64,000 bases of DNA from Bacteroidota bacterium (GCA_947448725.1 CANFOM010000001.1:186001-250000), one strand, 5' to 3'; counted from the stretch's first letter, positions 46,319 through 57,030 are shown. Notes: a model not told the origin generated them from the sequence alone. Numbers and translations: made by a program.

Positions 46319-47494
46319 ATGCAAGAAGCGTATATCGTAGCTGGCTTTAGAACAGCCGTTACAAAAAGTAAAAAGGGTGGATTTAGATTCATGCGTTCCG
46401 ATGAATTGGCTATTGAAGTGATCAAGGGATTGATGCAAACACTGCCTCCAATAGACCCAAAATTAATTGATGATGTCATTGTTGGTAATGCTGTACCAGA
46501 GGCAGAACAAGGTTTGCAATTTGGAAGAATTATTGCTGCTAAAGCTTTGGGCATTGAAGTACCAGGCATTACTATTAACAGATATTGTGCCAGTGGCTTA
46601 GAAAGCATTGCCATGGCGACTGCCAAAATTAGAACAGGCATGGCGGATTGTATAATTGCAGGTGGCACTGAATCGATGTCGATGGTTCCTACTGCTGGAT
46701 GGAAAACAGTTCCTGCTTATTCTATTACAGTAGATGAACCTGATTATTATTTATCGATGGGTTTAACTGCCGAGGCAGTAGCCAATGAATATAAAGTGAG
46801 TAGAGAGGATCAAGATGCATTCGCTTTGGCTTCACATCAAAAAGCAAAGCAAGCCATTGACAATGGGTATTTCAAAAAAGGAATTTTACCTATTACTGTG
46901 AATGAAACCTATGTTAACGAAAAAAATAAAAGAGCCACAAGAACTTATGTAGTAGATACTGATGAAGGAGTGAGAGCGGATACAACTTTGGAAGCCTTGG
47001 CTAAACTGAAGCCAGCCTTTGCTTTAAAAGGATCTGTTACCGCAGGCAATTCTTCTCAAACAAGTGATGGGGCTAGTTTTGTAATGGTGATGAGTGAAAA
47101 GATGATGAACTCCTTAGGATTAAAACCTATTGGAAGATTAGTGAATTGTGCATCGGCTGGAGTGCACCCAAGAATTATGGGCATTGGTCCCATTGCGGCT
47201 GTACCTAAAGTGCTCAAGCAGGCTGGTATGACACAGGATCAAATAGATTTGTTTGAATTAAATGAAGCTTTTGCTTCTCAATCTTTGGCGGTGATTAGAG
47301 CGCTTGAATTGGATGCCAATAAAGTAAATATTAATGGAGGTGCCATCGCGTTGGGCCATCCTTTGGGTTGTACGGGTAGTAAATTAACCGTTCAAATACT
47401 AAACGATTTAGAAAGATTGAATAAAAAATATGGCATCGTGACTGCTTGTGTGGGTGGAGGCCAGGGGATCGCCGGCATTATTGAACGATACTAG
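46319..47494 (+). CDS. Thiolase (acetyl-CoA C-acyltransferase)
   Basis: This 391-residue thiolase condenses or cleaves acyl-CoA units. All catalytic residues are visible: nucleophile Cys90 in NRYCASGLESIA, His347 in ALGHPLG, and Cys377 in ACVGGGQG. The length and sequence fit degradative thiolase (FadA-like) or acetoacetyl-CoA thiolase; the two cannot be separated safely. No beta-oxidation partner (FadB or acyl-CoA dehydrogenase) lies next to it. Confidence 0.94.
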   Translation: MQEAYIVAGFRTAVTKSKKGGFRFMRSDELAIEVIKGLMQTLPPIDPKLIDDVIVGNAVPEAEQGLQFGRIIAAKALGIEVPGITINRYCASGLESIAMATAKIRTGMADCIIAGGTESMSMVPTAGWKTVPAYSITVDEPDYYLSMGLTAEAVANEYKVSREDQDAFALASHQKAKQAIDNGYFKKGILPITVNETYVNEKNKRATRTYVVDTDEGVRADTTLEALAKLKPAFALKGSVTAGNSSQTSDGASFVMVMSEKMMNSLGLKPIGRLVNCASAGVHPRIMGIGPIAAVPKVLKQAGMTQDQIDLFELNEAFASQSLAVIRALELDANKVNINGGAIALGHPLGCTGSKLTVQILNDLERLNKKYGIVTACVGGGQGIAGIIERY

Positions 47495-47605
47495 TCCTAC
47501 CACACATCAAAAGCCTTGGTATTTTCGTCCTTTTTTCACCCGTTTTTGCCAAAAAATGGATAGTTTAGAGACTCTATTTTCTTCAAAATAAGCAAACTTA
47601 TAATT

Positions 47606-50600
47606 ATGCGTATATCTATTGTTGGAACCTTGTTATTGTCATTGACCTTGTCAGTAACTAATTTGTCTGCACAAAAATCTAAAAAAACAGTTCCTGTAGT
47701 GGCTGCTACAGAAACCCAAGTAGACATCAATAAAGTATTTAAAAACTGGAAACCTCGTAATGTAGGGCCCGCCTCCATGAGTGGAAGGGTAACTACCATT
47801 GATGCAGAAATAGCCAATCCAAATAATATATGGATCGGTGCCGCATCTGGCGGTGTTTGGAAAACCAATAATAGCGGGGTTAGTTGGACACCTGTGTTTG
47901 ACGAACAACCTATTTTAAATATTGGTGCAGTAGCTATTCAGCAATCAAATCCAAGTGTGGTTTGGGTAGGAACAGGCGAAGGCAATCCAAGAAATTCAGT
48001 GAGTATAGGCGAAGGAATTTATAAAACATTGGATGCTGGTAAAACATGGAAAAGAATGGGCTTGGAGCAAACCAGAAATATTCATAGAGTGATTATAGAT
48101 CCCACCAATCCAAATATAGTTTATGCAGGAGCGATTGGAAACCCTTATGGACAGAGTAAAAACAGAGGAGTGTATAAAACTACAGATGGTGGCGAAACCT
48201 GGAATCAAATTTTATATACCAATGATACTTCTGGTGTGGGAGATATGATTATGGATCCCAAAAACCCCAATAAATTATTGGTCGCTATGTGGCACCATTA
48301 CCGTAATTCTTATCATTTAGAAAGTGGCGGAAAAGGAAGTGGTATTTATATGACGATAGATGGCGGAAAAAATTTCACCAAATTGGGAAAAGAAAATGGA
48401 TTGCCTGATGGTAATCTTGGTCGTGTAGGAATTGCTATGAGTAAATCCAATCCAAATAGAGTGTATGCATTGGTAGAATCTACCAAAAGTGGTTTATACA
48501 AAAGTGATGATGGTGGATATAATTTTACTTTAGTGAATGCACAAAAATCAATTGTAGACAATCGTCCTTTTTATTTCCAAGATATTATTTGTGATCCATT
48601 AAATGAAAATACACTTTGGTACATTAGTCAAACGGTGGTTAAAAGTATAGATGCAGGAAAAAATTTCGAAACCGTTATTCCTTATAGTGGTATTCATCCA
48701 GACCATCATGCATTTTGGATTCATCCGACAGACAATAAATTGATCATCGATGGAAATGATGGTGGTATTGGCATTACAAGAGATGGCGGTAAGACTTGGA
48801 TGTTTGATGAAAAAATTCCAGTGGGTCAATTTTATCATGTGAATGTAGACAATGAAACACCTTATCATATTATGGGTGGCATGCAAGACAATGGTTCTTG
48901 GAGAGGCCCTGCTTATACGTATATACAAGGAGGCATCAAGAATTTTTATTGGGATAATTTATGGGGTGGAGATGGATTTGATGTAGCGCCTGATCCTGAA
49001 GATGCCAATTGGGTCTATGCCATGAGTCAAGGTGGTTCAGTAGGAAGATACAATACAGCAACAGGAGAAAATTCTTATATACAGCCACCGGCACCTGATG
49101 CAAAAACACTTTTACGTTTTAACTGGAATGCGGCTATTGCACAAGATCCTTTCGATAAAAAAACAATTTATTTTGGTTCTCAATTTGTTCATAAGAGTTT
49201 AAATAAAGGAGCTGCATGGAAAGTAATTTCTCCCGATTTAACCACCAATGATAGTGCGCAAATTGATCAAACCAATAATGGAGGATTAAGTGTAGATATA
49301 ACTGGTGCAGAAAATCATTGCACCATTATTACCATTGCTCCTTCTACTGTTCAAAAGGATTTGATATGGGTAGGTACGGACGATGGCAACATTCAATTAA
49401 CAACTAATGGAGGACAAACCTGGAGCAATATAACTGCAAACATTACAGGGTTACCAAAGGGCGCATGGGTTCCTCAAATTAGACCTTCTACTTACAATGC
49501 CAATGAAGTTTTTGTGGTAGCCAATAATTATAGACAAGGGGACTTTGCGCCATATATTTTTAGATCGACCGATTTAGGAAAAACTTGGACTAATATTTTA
49601 AGTACGGCTAAAGTAACAGGCTTTGCATTAACTGTGATACAAGATCCTACGGAACCTAATTTATTATTTGTAGGAACAGAACAAGGTATGTATGTAAGTT
49701 TGGACAATGGAGAGCGTTTTCAGCAATGGAAAAATGGCTACCCATCTGTTTCTACTTATGATTTTGCCATTCAAGAAAGAGAAGCCGATTTAGCGATTGC
49801 TACTTTTGGTAGAGCCATGTGGGTGCTAGATGATATTAAACCATTGCGTAAGTTGGCACATAATAAAGGAGTGGCCACTAACTTTTTTGTAGCTGCACCT
49901 AATGCTGTTATTAATGCAGCCTATAAAAATTCAAGTTACGAATGGAGTACTTGGGGCATGTATGATGGAACCAACCGCCCTGCAGGATATCCCTTTACAA
50001 TTTATTTAATAGATAGTATTAAAAAAGTAAAAGTGCAAATTAAAGATGCGCAAGATTCTGTTATTAGAAACTTAACTTTTAAAGTAGACTCTGGATTTAA
50101 CAGACAATATTGGGGATTTGAACAAAAAGGAAATCGTGCAGCAGGCATGCCAAAAACTGGTGGAGGGGGTGGTAGAAGAATGATTGAAGAAGTGGCAGAT
50201 GCAGATGATGTAAAAGAATTTAAAGGGCGTGATGTATTGGCTGGAAAATATAAAGTGGTGGTTACGGCTAATAATAAAAAAGACTCTATGTGGATAGAGG
50301 TAAAAGATGATGCGAGATTAGCCGAAAGAACTGAAGTCGTTAAAAAGCAAGATGAATTGTTAGCAAAGCATCAGCCAAGTGTAGATAAATTTAATAGTGC
50401 ATTAGATCAATTAGACGAAGTAGACGCTTTGTTGGCGCAATTAAAAACAGAGTGGAAGGATAAAAAAGACAAAGGTTTAGATACTTTAAATAAAGCGCAT
50501 AAAGACGTTACTGCAAAATCAAAAGCTTTACGTGAATACATTATGGGTAAAAAGCAAGAGAAGCAGGGTTATGGTACGGTTGAAGTAATTACCCCTATTT

Positions 50601-50809
50601 CTATTATTAGAGATGCGAGTATGTTGCTTTTAGGTAAAAACACCATGCCTGCAGAGCAAGAAGAAAAGAAATTACAAGAAGCAGAAGTAGCTATTCAAAA
50701 TGTAATTACAAAAGCAAATGATTTCTTTACCAAAGATTGGCTCAATTTTAGGAAATTAGTGGAGGCTACACCCGTAGCTAAATTCAAGGATTATGAATCA
50801 ATAAAATAA
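47606..50809 (+). CDS. Secreted sortilin (VPS10)-like beta-propeller protein, first of tandem pair
   Basis: This 1067-residue protein has a signal peptide ending in LSAQ (about 1-22). Residues about 35-760 hold many BNR/Asp-box repeats (S/T-x-D-x-G-x-T-W type), for example NNSGVSWTPV, DAGKTWKRM, DGGETWNQI, DGGKTWMFD, NGGQTWSNI and DLGKTWTNI, forming one or two beta-propellers as in VPS10/sortilin domains. A glycine-rich patch near 850 and a C-terminal charged, helical region follow. Annotated relatives are often called glycosyl hydrolases, but the Asp-box fold alone does not prove catalysis. A terminator follows, then a paralogue. Confidence 0.88.
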   Translation: MRISIVGTLLLSLTLSVTNLSAQKSKKTVPVVAATETQVDINKVFKNWKPRNVGPASMSGRVTTIDAEIANPNNIWIGAASGGVWKTNNSGVSWTPVFDEQPILNIGAVAIQQSNPSVVWVGTGEGNPRNSVSIGEGIYKTLDAGKTWKRMGLEQTRNIHRVIIDPTNPNIVYAGAIGNPYGQSKNRGVYKTTDGGETWNQILYTNDTSGVGDMIMDPKNPNKLLVAMWHHYRNSYHLESGGKGSGIYMTIDGGKNFTKLGKENGLPDGNLGRVGIAMSKSNPNRVYALVESTKSGLYKSDDGGYNFTLVNAQKSIVDNRPFYFQDIICDPLNENTLWYISQTVVKSIDAGKNFETVIPYSGIHPDHHAFWIHPTDNKLIIDGNDGGIGITRDGGKTWMFDEKIPVGQFYHVNVDNETPYHIMGGMQDNGSWRGPAYTYIQGGIKNFYWDNLWGGDGFDVAPDPEDANWVYAMSQGGSVGRYNTATGENSYIQPPAPDAKTLLRFNWNAAIAQDPFDKKTIYFGSQFVHKSLNKGAAWKVISPDLTTNDSAQIDQTNNGGLSVDITGAENHCTIITIAPSTVQKDLIWVGTDDGNIQLTTNGGQTWSNITANITGLPKGAWVPQIRPSTYNANEVFVVANNYRQGDFAPYIFRSTDLGKTWTNILSTAKVTGFALTVIQDPTEPNLLFVGTEQGMYVSLDNGERFQQWKNGYPSVSTYDFAIQEREADLAIATFGRAMWVLDDIKPLRKLAHNKGVATNFFVAAPNAVINAAYKNSSYEWSTWGMYDGTNRPAGYPFTIYLIDSIKKVKVQIKDAQDSVIRNLTFKVDSGFNRQYWGFEQKGNRAAGMPKTGGGGGRRMIEEVADADDVKEFKGRDVLAGKYKVVVTANNKKDSMWIEVKDDARLAERTEVVKKQDELLAKHQPSVDKFNSALDQLDEVDALLAQLKTEWKDKKDKGLDTLNKAHKDVTAKSKALREYIMGKKQEKQGYGTVEVITPISIIRDASMLLLGKNTMPAEQEEKKLQEAEVAIQNVITKANDFFTKDWLNFRKLVEATPVAKFKDYESIK

Positions 50810-50815
50810 AATAGC

Positions 50816-50852
50816 TAACGGGCCCTTCATCAATATAAGGGCCCGTTATTTT
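50816..50852 (+). terminator. Terminator between the two sortilin-like genes
   Basis: TAACGGGCCCTT (50816-50827) pairs perfectly with AAGGGCCCGTTA (50837-50848) across a nine-base loop, followed by a TTTTATT stretch. It lies seven bases after the first stop. Confidence 0.85.
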
Positions 50853-50871
50853 ATTATTTAAATATTAAAAA

Positions 50872-53800
50872 ATGAATAGCATGAAAAAGTTTTTATTAAT
50901 TACTGCAACCCTGTTTTTTTTGGTGGCTGTAGATAAAGTGAATGCTCAAAAGAAAAAAACAGTAGCTGCCAATGCCGAACAATCTAATGGAATTGCGCAG
51001 GATCCCATTGTTAAAGCGCAAAATTTTAGATTGATTGGACCCTTTAGAGGTGGTAGGGCTGCGGCGGGGGTGGGTTCATATACCGATGTAAATACTTTTT
51101 ACATGGGTTCGACTGGAGGAGGCGTTTGGAAATCAACTGATGCAGGGAGTAATTGGAAAAACATTTCAGATGGCTTCTTTGGTGGTACCATTGGTGCTAT
51201 AGCCTTAGCGCCATCTAATGAATCGGTGGTATATGTAGGAGAAGGAGAAAACACCATGAGGGGCAATGTGAGTGAAGGTTTAGGAGGAATGTGGAAATCG
51301 ATTGATGATGGAAAAACTTGGAAAAATATTGGATTAAAAGAAGCAAGACATATTGTAAGAATTATAGTGCATCCAAAAAATCCAGATATTATTTGGGCAG
51401 CAGTGATGGGTCATTTATTTGGTCCCAATGAAACAAGAGGGGTTTATAAAAGTTTGGATGGTGGACAAAATTGGAAAAAAGTATTATATGTAAATGAGCA
51501 AACAGGCGCAAGTGATTTAGTGATAGACCCTAGCAATCCTGAAATTTTATATGCAGGCACTTGGCAATTAATTCGTACCCCTTATAGTTTGGAAAGTGGT
51601 GGAGAGGGCTCTGGTTTATATAAAAGCACCGATGGCGGAGAAACATGGAATTCTATTAAAACCAATAAAGGATTTCCAAAAGGGGTATGGGGTATTACGG
51701 CCATTGCGGTTGCAAAATCAAATACCGATAAACTATATGCTTTAATAGAGAATAAAGACGGCGGTTTATATACGTCGGAAAATGCAGGAAAAACTTGGGA
51801 ATTGGTAAGTAGTGATAATAATATTCGTCAACGTGCTTGGTATTATACCAAAGTGTTTGTTGATCCTGCAGATGAAAATAAAATTTATTGTCCTAATGTA
51901 AATTTTATGGTTTCGAGTGATGGAGGAAAAACTTTCGCCTCTGTAGCTACACAACATGGAGATCATCATGATTTATGGATAGATCCAAAAAATGGCAAAA
52001 GAATGATTTTGTGTGATGATGGTGGAGCGCAAGTTAGTTTGGATGGTACAAAAAATTGGAGTTCTGTAATGAATCAACCCACTGTACAAGTATATCGATT
52101 AAGTACAGATACGCATTTCCCTTATCGAATATTGGGTGCTCAACAGGACAATAGTGCCTTTAGAATTTTATCAAGTTCTTATGGTGCTTATATTGGAGAG
52201 AATGATTTTGAAGTAACTGCTGGCGGTGAAAGTGGTTATATAGTGGCAGATCCGTTGAATAGTGATGTAGTGTATGGTGGCTCTTATGGGGGTTTAATTA
52301 CTAGGTATGACCACAAGACGGGCGAGAATAGAGTAGTAAATGTATGGCCAGACAATCCAATGGGTGCGGGCGCCGATGTGCAGAAATATCGTTTTCAATG
52401 GAATGCACCAATCTTTTTTTCACCTCACAACCCTAAAAAATTGTATACCACTGGGAATCATTTATTTTCTACAGAAAATGATGGTGCCAGTTGGTCGCAA
52501 ATTTCTCCTGACTTAACTACCAATGATAAAAGCAGACAAAAAAGTTCTGGAGGACCTATCACGCAAGACAATACAAGTGTAGAATATTATTGCACCATTT
52601 TTACTGCAGCGGAATCTCCATTAGAAAAAGATTTATTATGGACTGGAAGTGATGACGGCTTAATAAATGTAAGTAAGGATGGCGGTGCGCATTGGAAAAA
52701 TGTGACTCCAAAAGATGTTCCACAATGGATGATGTGGAATAGAGTGGAAGTAGATCCTTTAAGAAAAGGCACTGCTTATTTTGCAGGGACGCGTTATAAA
52801 TTAGATGATTTTGCTCCTTACTTGTATGTAACCCATGATTATGGAGAAACATGGGAAAAAATAACCAATGGAATTAACCCATTGCATTTCACAAGAACAA
52901 TTGTCGCAAGTCCAAGAAAGGCGGGTGTTTTATTTGCAGGTACTGAGTTCGGTTTGTATGTTTCTATTAATGATGGAAAATCTTGGGAGCGTTTTCAATT
53001 AAATCTTCCTGTAACACCTATCACTGATTTATTGATCAAAGATCAAAATTTAATCGTGGGTACACAAGGAAGAAGTATTTATATTTTAGATGATTTATCA
53101 TTTGTAGAAAATTTCAAAGCTGCACCCACTGCAAGTGAAGTTTTCCCAATTGCCAATACCTATCGCGTTCCACCTCAAATACTAGGCAGAAGAGGTCGTG
53201 GCAAAAGAACGGGGCTGCCTGCTAATGTTGGAATAAATCCTCCAAAGGGGGTTGTTATTAACTATTGGAAAGCCGCCAGCGCTTCTGATTCTTCAAGAGT
53301 GATGATAAGTATATTAGATGATCAAAAGAAAGTCATCAAAACCTTTAATCAAAATGATGTAGGCGGACCAAGCGCCGAAGCGGGATTCCAAAATTTTATT
53401 TGGAATATGTACCATACTGAAATAGAAAAACCAGAATCCAGTTTGATACTTTGGAATGGTTCCACAAATCCTGTATTAGCAGCTCCAGGTAAGTACACTG
53501 CAAAAGTAACCCTTGACAATACGGTGACGGAGCAACCCTTTACAATTTTAGCGGATCCAAATTATAAAGTGTCTGATGCAGATTTAAAAGCGCAAGAACA
53601 ATTTTTATTAGAAGTATCAGATTGCTTTAATACGATCATGAAAACTTTAAAAGGCATTAAGGAAATTCGTTCACAAGTGCAAGGGTTACAAAAGAAAACG
53701 AAGGATTCTATATTCCAAAAGCAAAGCAATGATGTTTTAACAAGCTTAACTAGTATAGAGGAAGCGTTGCATCAAACCAAGGCAAAGAGTGGACAGGACG

Positions 53801-54021
53801 TTTTAAACTTCCCTATTCGTTTGGATGATAAAGTAGCAGGTGTGTTTGAATCTGCAGCTGCAGGATATGTAGCGCCAACCAAACAAGTTAAAGAAACCTT
53901 TACAGCATTAAAAACGCTTACGGACGAGCAATTGAATAAATATGAAAATATAAAAAAAGAAGGGGTAAAAGCTTTAAATGAAGCTGTTCATAAATTAATG
54001 ATACCTATTATTGGAAATTAA
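50872..54021 (+). CDS. Secreted sortilin (VPS10)-like beta-propeller protein, second of tandem pair
   Basis: This 1049-residue protein is a paralogue of the preceding gene. It has a signal peptide ending in VNAQ, then the same Asp-box propeller (DAGSNWKNI, DDGKTWKNI, DGGQNWKKV, DGGETWNSI, NAGKTWELV, DGGKTFASV, DYGETWEKI) and a C-terminal helical tail with about 150 charged residues. Shared segments such as SLESGGEGSGLYKSTDGG align with the first copy, but overall divergence is large, so the duplication is old. The ATG at 50881 (MKKFLLI) is an equally good start. It could be an extracellular hydrolase or a binding protein. Confidence 0.88.
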   Translation: MNSMKKFLLITATLFFLVAVDKVNAQKKKTVAANAEQSNGIAQDPIVKAQNFRLIGPFRGGRAAAGVGSYTDVNTFYMGSTGGGVWKSTDAGSNWKNISDGFFGGTIGAIALAPSNESVVYVGEGENTMRGNVSEGLGGMWKSIDDGKTWKNIGLKEARHIVRIIVHPKNPDIIWAAVMGHLFGPNETRGVYKSLDGGQNWKKVLYVNEQTGASDLVIDPSNPEILYAGTWQLIRTPYSLESGGEGSGLYKSTDGGETWNSIKTNKGFPKGVWGITAIAVAKSNTDKLYALIENKDGGLYTSENAGKTWELVSSDNNIRQRAWYYTKVFVDPADENKIYCPNVNFMVSSDGGKTFASVATQHGDHHDLWIDPKNGKRMILCDDGGAQVSLDGTKNWSSVMNQPTVQVYRLSTDTHFPYRILGAQQDNSAFRILSSSYGAYIGENDFEVTAGGESGYIVADPLNSDVVYGGSYGGLITRYDHKTGENRVVNVWPDNPMGAGADVQKYRFQWNAPIFFSPHNPKKLYTTGNHLFSTENDGASWSQISPDLTTNDKSRQKSSGGPITQDNTSVEYYCTIFTAAESPLEKDLLWTGSDDGLINVSKDGGAHWKNVTPKDVPQWMMWNRVEVDPLRKGTAYFAGTRYKLDDFAPYLYVTHDYGETWEKITNGINPLHFTRTIVASPRKAGVLFAGTEFGLYVSINDGKSWERFQLNLPVTPITDLLIKDQNLIVGTQGRSIYILDDLSFVENFKAAPTASEVFPIANTYRVPPQILGRRGRGKRTGLPANVGINPPKGVVINYWKAASASDSSRVMISILDDQKKVIKTFNQNDVGGPSAEAGFQNFIWNMYHTEIEKPESSLILWNGSTNPVLAAPGKYTAKVTLDNTVTEQPFTILADPNYKVSDADLKAQEQFLLEVSDCFNTIMKTLKGIKEIRSQVQGLQKKTKDSIFQKQSNDVLTSLTSIEEALHQTKAKSGQDVLNFPIRLDDKVAGVFESAAAGYVAPTKQVKETFTALKTLTDEQLNKYENIKKEGVKALNEAVHKLMIPIIGN

Positions 54022-54033
54022 TAGTGTACTTAT

Positions 54034-54069
54034 AAAAAAAAGGCCCCGAATACTCGGGGCCTTTTTTTT
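54034..54069. terminator. Bidirectional terminator between convergent sortilin-like and NamZ-like genes
   Basis: AGGCCCCGA (54041-54049) pairs with TCGGGGCCT (54054-54062) with a four-base loop, flanked by seven A residues on one side and a T run on the other. It should therefore stop transcription in both directions. Confidence 0.92.
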
Positions 54070-55273
54070 ATTCAAAATCTTTATAGAGTAAATATTTTTT
54101 TCTAATTTTTTTAAATTTTAGCAGGCCTTTTTGCCAGCTTGCTCTAATTTGTTTAGCAGAAGCGCCTGATTGTATTTGGTGCATTAAACTTGCATTGCCG
54201 GCTAGTTTATTAAAAAAATAATTAGTCGTATTTTTCCCAGGGGATGCTACAAAAAAAGAGGCTCTTTCAGGGAAGGCGTCATACATTTCAATCAACAACT
54301 CAATATCAATTTTATTTGTTGGGGCATTTCTTTGACTGAGGTCCCAACCATAACAAATTTTATTTTTTAATTTTGGCTCCTGAGCACCCACTCGGGACAA
54401 GGGCGTAAATTCAAAACCTTTATTCGCAATCAATGGATGGCCTATGTAAGCAAAAGCATGATCCGTTCCGCGCCCTTCACTTAAAACAGTACCTTCGATT
54501 AAACAAGTACTCGGATACCAATAAATGGCATTCATACTGGTTAAATTAGGAGAAGGGGCAATATTTAAACTATACATGGTTTGGTGGTCGTAATTCTTAC
54601 AAGGTATGACGGTAAGGGATAAATGATTGCTGTTCTTTTCATTTAACCAATGCTCTCCATTTAGCATAGTAGCATACTCTCCAATGGACATGCCGTATAC
54701 AATAGGGATACTATTTCTTCCAACAAAACTAGAGAATGATTTTTCCAACACTGGGCCGTCAACATAGTGTCCATTGGGGTTGGGACGATCTAAAATAATT
54801 AAGGGTTTATTGTTAGCGGATGCGGCTTCCATAAAATATTGCAAGGAAGAAATGTAAGTGTAAAAACGGGCACCTACATCCTGAATGTCAAACAATAAAA
54901 TATCAATGTCATTTAAGTCGTTGGTATTGGGTTCGAATTTATTTCCAAACAAAGAAACTATTTGAATTCCAGTTCTTGCATCAGTACTATCTTTGGTCAT
55001 TTCTCCAGCATCTGCAGTACCTCTTAAACCGTGTTCGGGCGTAAATATTTTTTGTATGGAGATGCCTGCCAATAACAAAGTATCAATTAAGTGTTTGCCA
55101 TTCACCATCGCGGTATGATTGGTAAAAACACCTACTCGTTTATTTTTTAATAAAGGAAGGTATTGTTCTGTTTGATAGGCGCCAGGCAATACTGGATTAT
55201 TTTCTTGAGCAATGACTGAAAGGTTGGCTAAAAGCAATAACATGCTTAAGCCTACAATAAATGCTTTTTTCAT
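54068..55273 (-). CDS. NamZ-like exo-beta-N-acetylmuramidase (DUF1343)
   Basis: This protein carries the DUF1343 domain, which is now known from NamZ as an exo-acting N-acetylmuramidase that frees MurNAc from peptidoglycan fragments. The ATG at 55273 gives 401 residues with a signal peptide (MKKAFIVGLSMLLLLANLSVIAQ split across the first 23 positions). Family segments are visible: GVFTNHTAM, FTPEHGLRGTADAGE, LFDIQDVGARFYTYISSL, ILDRPNPNG and SEGRGTDHAF. It would act in wall recycling or in using wall fragments. No other MurNAc-recycling genes are adjacent. The longer frame to 55285 starts with TTG. Confidence 0.88.
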   Translation of the reverse strand: MKKAFIVGLSMLLLLANLSVIAQENNPVLPGAYQTEQYLPLLKNKRVGVFTNHTAMVNGKHLIDTLLLAGISIQKIFTPEHGLRGTADAGEMTKDSTDARTGIQIVSLFGNKFEPNTNDLNDIDILLFDIQDVGARFYTYISSLQYFMEAASANNKPLIILDRPNPNGHYVDGPVLEKSFSSFVGRNSIPIVYGMSIGEYATMLNGEHWLNEKNSNHLSLTVIPCKNYDHQTMYSLNIAPSPNLTSMNAIYWYPSTCLIEGTVLSEGRGTDHAFAYIGHPLIANKGFEFTPLSRVGAQEPKLKNKICYGWDLSQRNAPTNKIDIELLIEMYDAFPERASFFVASPGKNTTNYFFNKLAGNASLMHQIQSGASAKQIRASWQKGLLKFKKIRKKYLLYKDFE

Positions 55274-55347
55274 AAAATAAATCAAATTAATATTAGTACA
55301 ATATAACTATTTAAATTAGGCCGTATAGGTTAAAACGAAAATGTAGA

Positions 55348-57030
55348 TTAATTTAAATACTTCGCTACAATAGGAACCCTTCGGCCTACGCCAAAAGCTT
55401 TGGGCGAAATACGAATAATAGGACAAAACTGATTCCGTTTATATTCATTGGTATTCACCATCTTCAAGGTTTTGTCTACTAAGGCGCTATCAAATCCAAG
55501 AGTTTTAATGGTACTTGGATTGGCTCGTTTTTCAATGTATTGAAATAGTATTTGATCCAACACTTCATAAGCAGGTAAGCTGTCGCTGTCTTTTTGGTCA
55601 GGTCTTAATTCGGCACTTGGGGCTTTGGTGATAATATTTCTTGGTATGATTTCTGTATTTCGATTAATATAGTTGGCCAGTGCATATACCTGCAGTTTAT
55701 AACAATCGCCTAAAACACCCAATCCTCCAGCCATGTCTCCATACAAAGTACCATAGCCCGTAGCCAATTCGCTTTTATTAGAAGTATTCAATAATACATA
55801 GCCAAATTTGTTAGCAAGCGCCATTAATAAATTACCTCTTGATCTACTTTGTATATTTTCTTCTGCCAAGGAAAAGGGTAAGTCTTTGAACAATGGTTTT
55901 AATGTAGACAAAAAACTTTCATACACTTCTTTAATAGGGATGATATCGTATGGGTTATTCAAATTTTTACTTAATTGTACCGCATCGTTAATCGAATGAT
56001 CGGTTGAATACGGAGAAGGCATTAAAATGGCATGTACATTTTCTTTGCCCAGTGCTTCGCAGGCGATGGCTAAAGTAATAGCAGAATCAATACCTCCAGA
56101 TGAGCCTAGAATTGCTTTTTTAAAACCCATTTTATTAAAATAATCTTTAACGCCTAATACCAAGGCTTTGTATACTTGATCAATATTTAATTCGGGAATT
56201 AATGTTAATGGGTTCAATTCTTTATTGGGCACTCTTGCTGCAGGTTCTAAAATAGGAGCAAGTATTGAACCATCATCGGAACAATCAAATATAGCCATGG
56301 CCGATTCAAACATGGGTAGTGCGCCACATAAGTTCGCATCCTTATCAAATACCAAAGAACTACCATCAAAAACTATTTCAGTTTGACTGCCTATGGCGTT
56401 GCAATAAAATAATGGAATTTTATATTTAAGTACATTGGATTTAATAGTTGCTTTTCTGTCTTCATCATGCGTATAGTCAAAAGGAGAAGCGCTTAAATTT
56501 AATAAGATATCAGGCTTTTGATCCATCATTTTATCCATCGGGCAAATTCGGTACAAGGGGTTGTTGCCTAAGTTCCAAATATCTTCACAAATGGTAACCG
56601 CTAATTTTTTTCCTTTAAAGGGAACCACTTTCCAATCATCAGCAGGTTCGAAATATCTGTTTTCGTCAAATACATCGTAAGTAGGTAATAATGTTTTATG
56701 AATTTCGGCAATCACTTTTTGTTCATACAAAAAAAATGCAGCATTGAATAAATCTTTTCCTTTTTTGTTGGGATTGCGTGCAGGGCTTCCTATTAAAACG
56801 CCAATGGTATCGGCTGCTGCTTTAATTTGTTCAATACTTTCATAGCACTTTGCTATAAAATCATCAAACTCTACAAAGTCTCTAGCAGGATATCCGCAAA
56901 CACTCATTTCACTAAATAAAATTAAATCTGCTCCTTGTTTTTTGGCTTCTTCAATAGCACCTATAATTTTAAGCGTATTCTGTTCAAAATTGCCAATATG
57001 ATAATTCTGCTGAGCGATACAAATCTTCAT
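55348..57030 (-). CDS. nadE: Glutamine-dependent NAD+ synthetase
   Basis: NadE makes NAD from nicotinate adenine dinucleotide, taking ammonia from glutamine. The 560-residue protein has an N-terminal nitrilase-type glutaminase domain (about 1-260) with catalytic triad Glu41, Lys112 and Cys148. The C-terminal synthetase domain (about 280-560) has the ATP-pyrophosphatase loop GSSGGIDS (309-316) and STDHS, NTSNKSELATGYGTLYGD. The fused form allows use of glutamine. It sits between namZ and apaG with gaps of 74 and 93 bases. Confidence 0.97.
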   Translation of the reverse strand: MKICIAQQNYHIGNFEQNTLKIIGAIEEAKKQGADLILFSEMSVCGYPARDFVEFDDFIAKCYESIEQIKAAADTIGVLIGSPARNPNKKGKDLFNAAFFLYEQKVIAEIHKTLLPTYDVFDENRYFEPADDWKVVPFKGKKLAVTICEDIWNLGNNPLYRICPMDKMMDQKPDILLNLSASPFDYTHDEDRKATIKSNVLKYKIPLFYCNAIGSQTEIVFDGSSLVFDKDANLCGALPMFESAMAIFDCSDDGSILAPILEPAARVPNKELNPLTLIPELNIDQVYKALVLGVKDYFNKMGFKKAILGSSGGIDSAITLAIACEALGKENVHAILMPSPYSTDHSINDAVQLSKNLNNPYDIIPIKEVYESFLSTLKPLFKDLPFSLAEENIQSRSRGNLLMALANKFGYVLLNTSNKSELATGYGTLYGDMAGGLGVLGDCYKLQVYALANYINRNTEIIPRNIITKAPSAELRPDQKDSDSLPAYEVLDQILFQYIEKRANPSTIKTLGFDSALVDKTLKMVNTNEYKRNQFCPIIRISPKAFGVGRRVPIVAKYLN

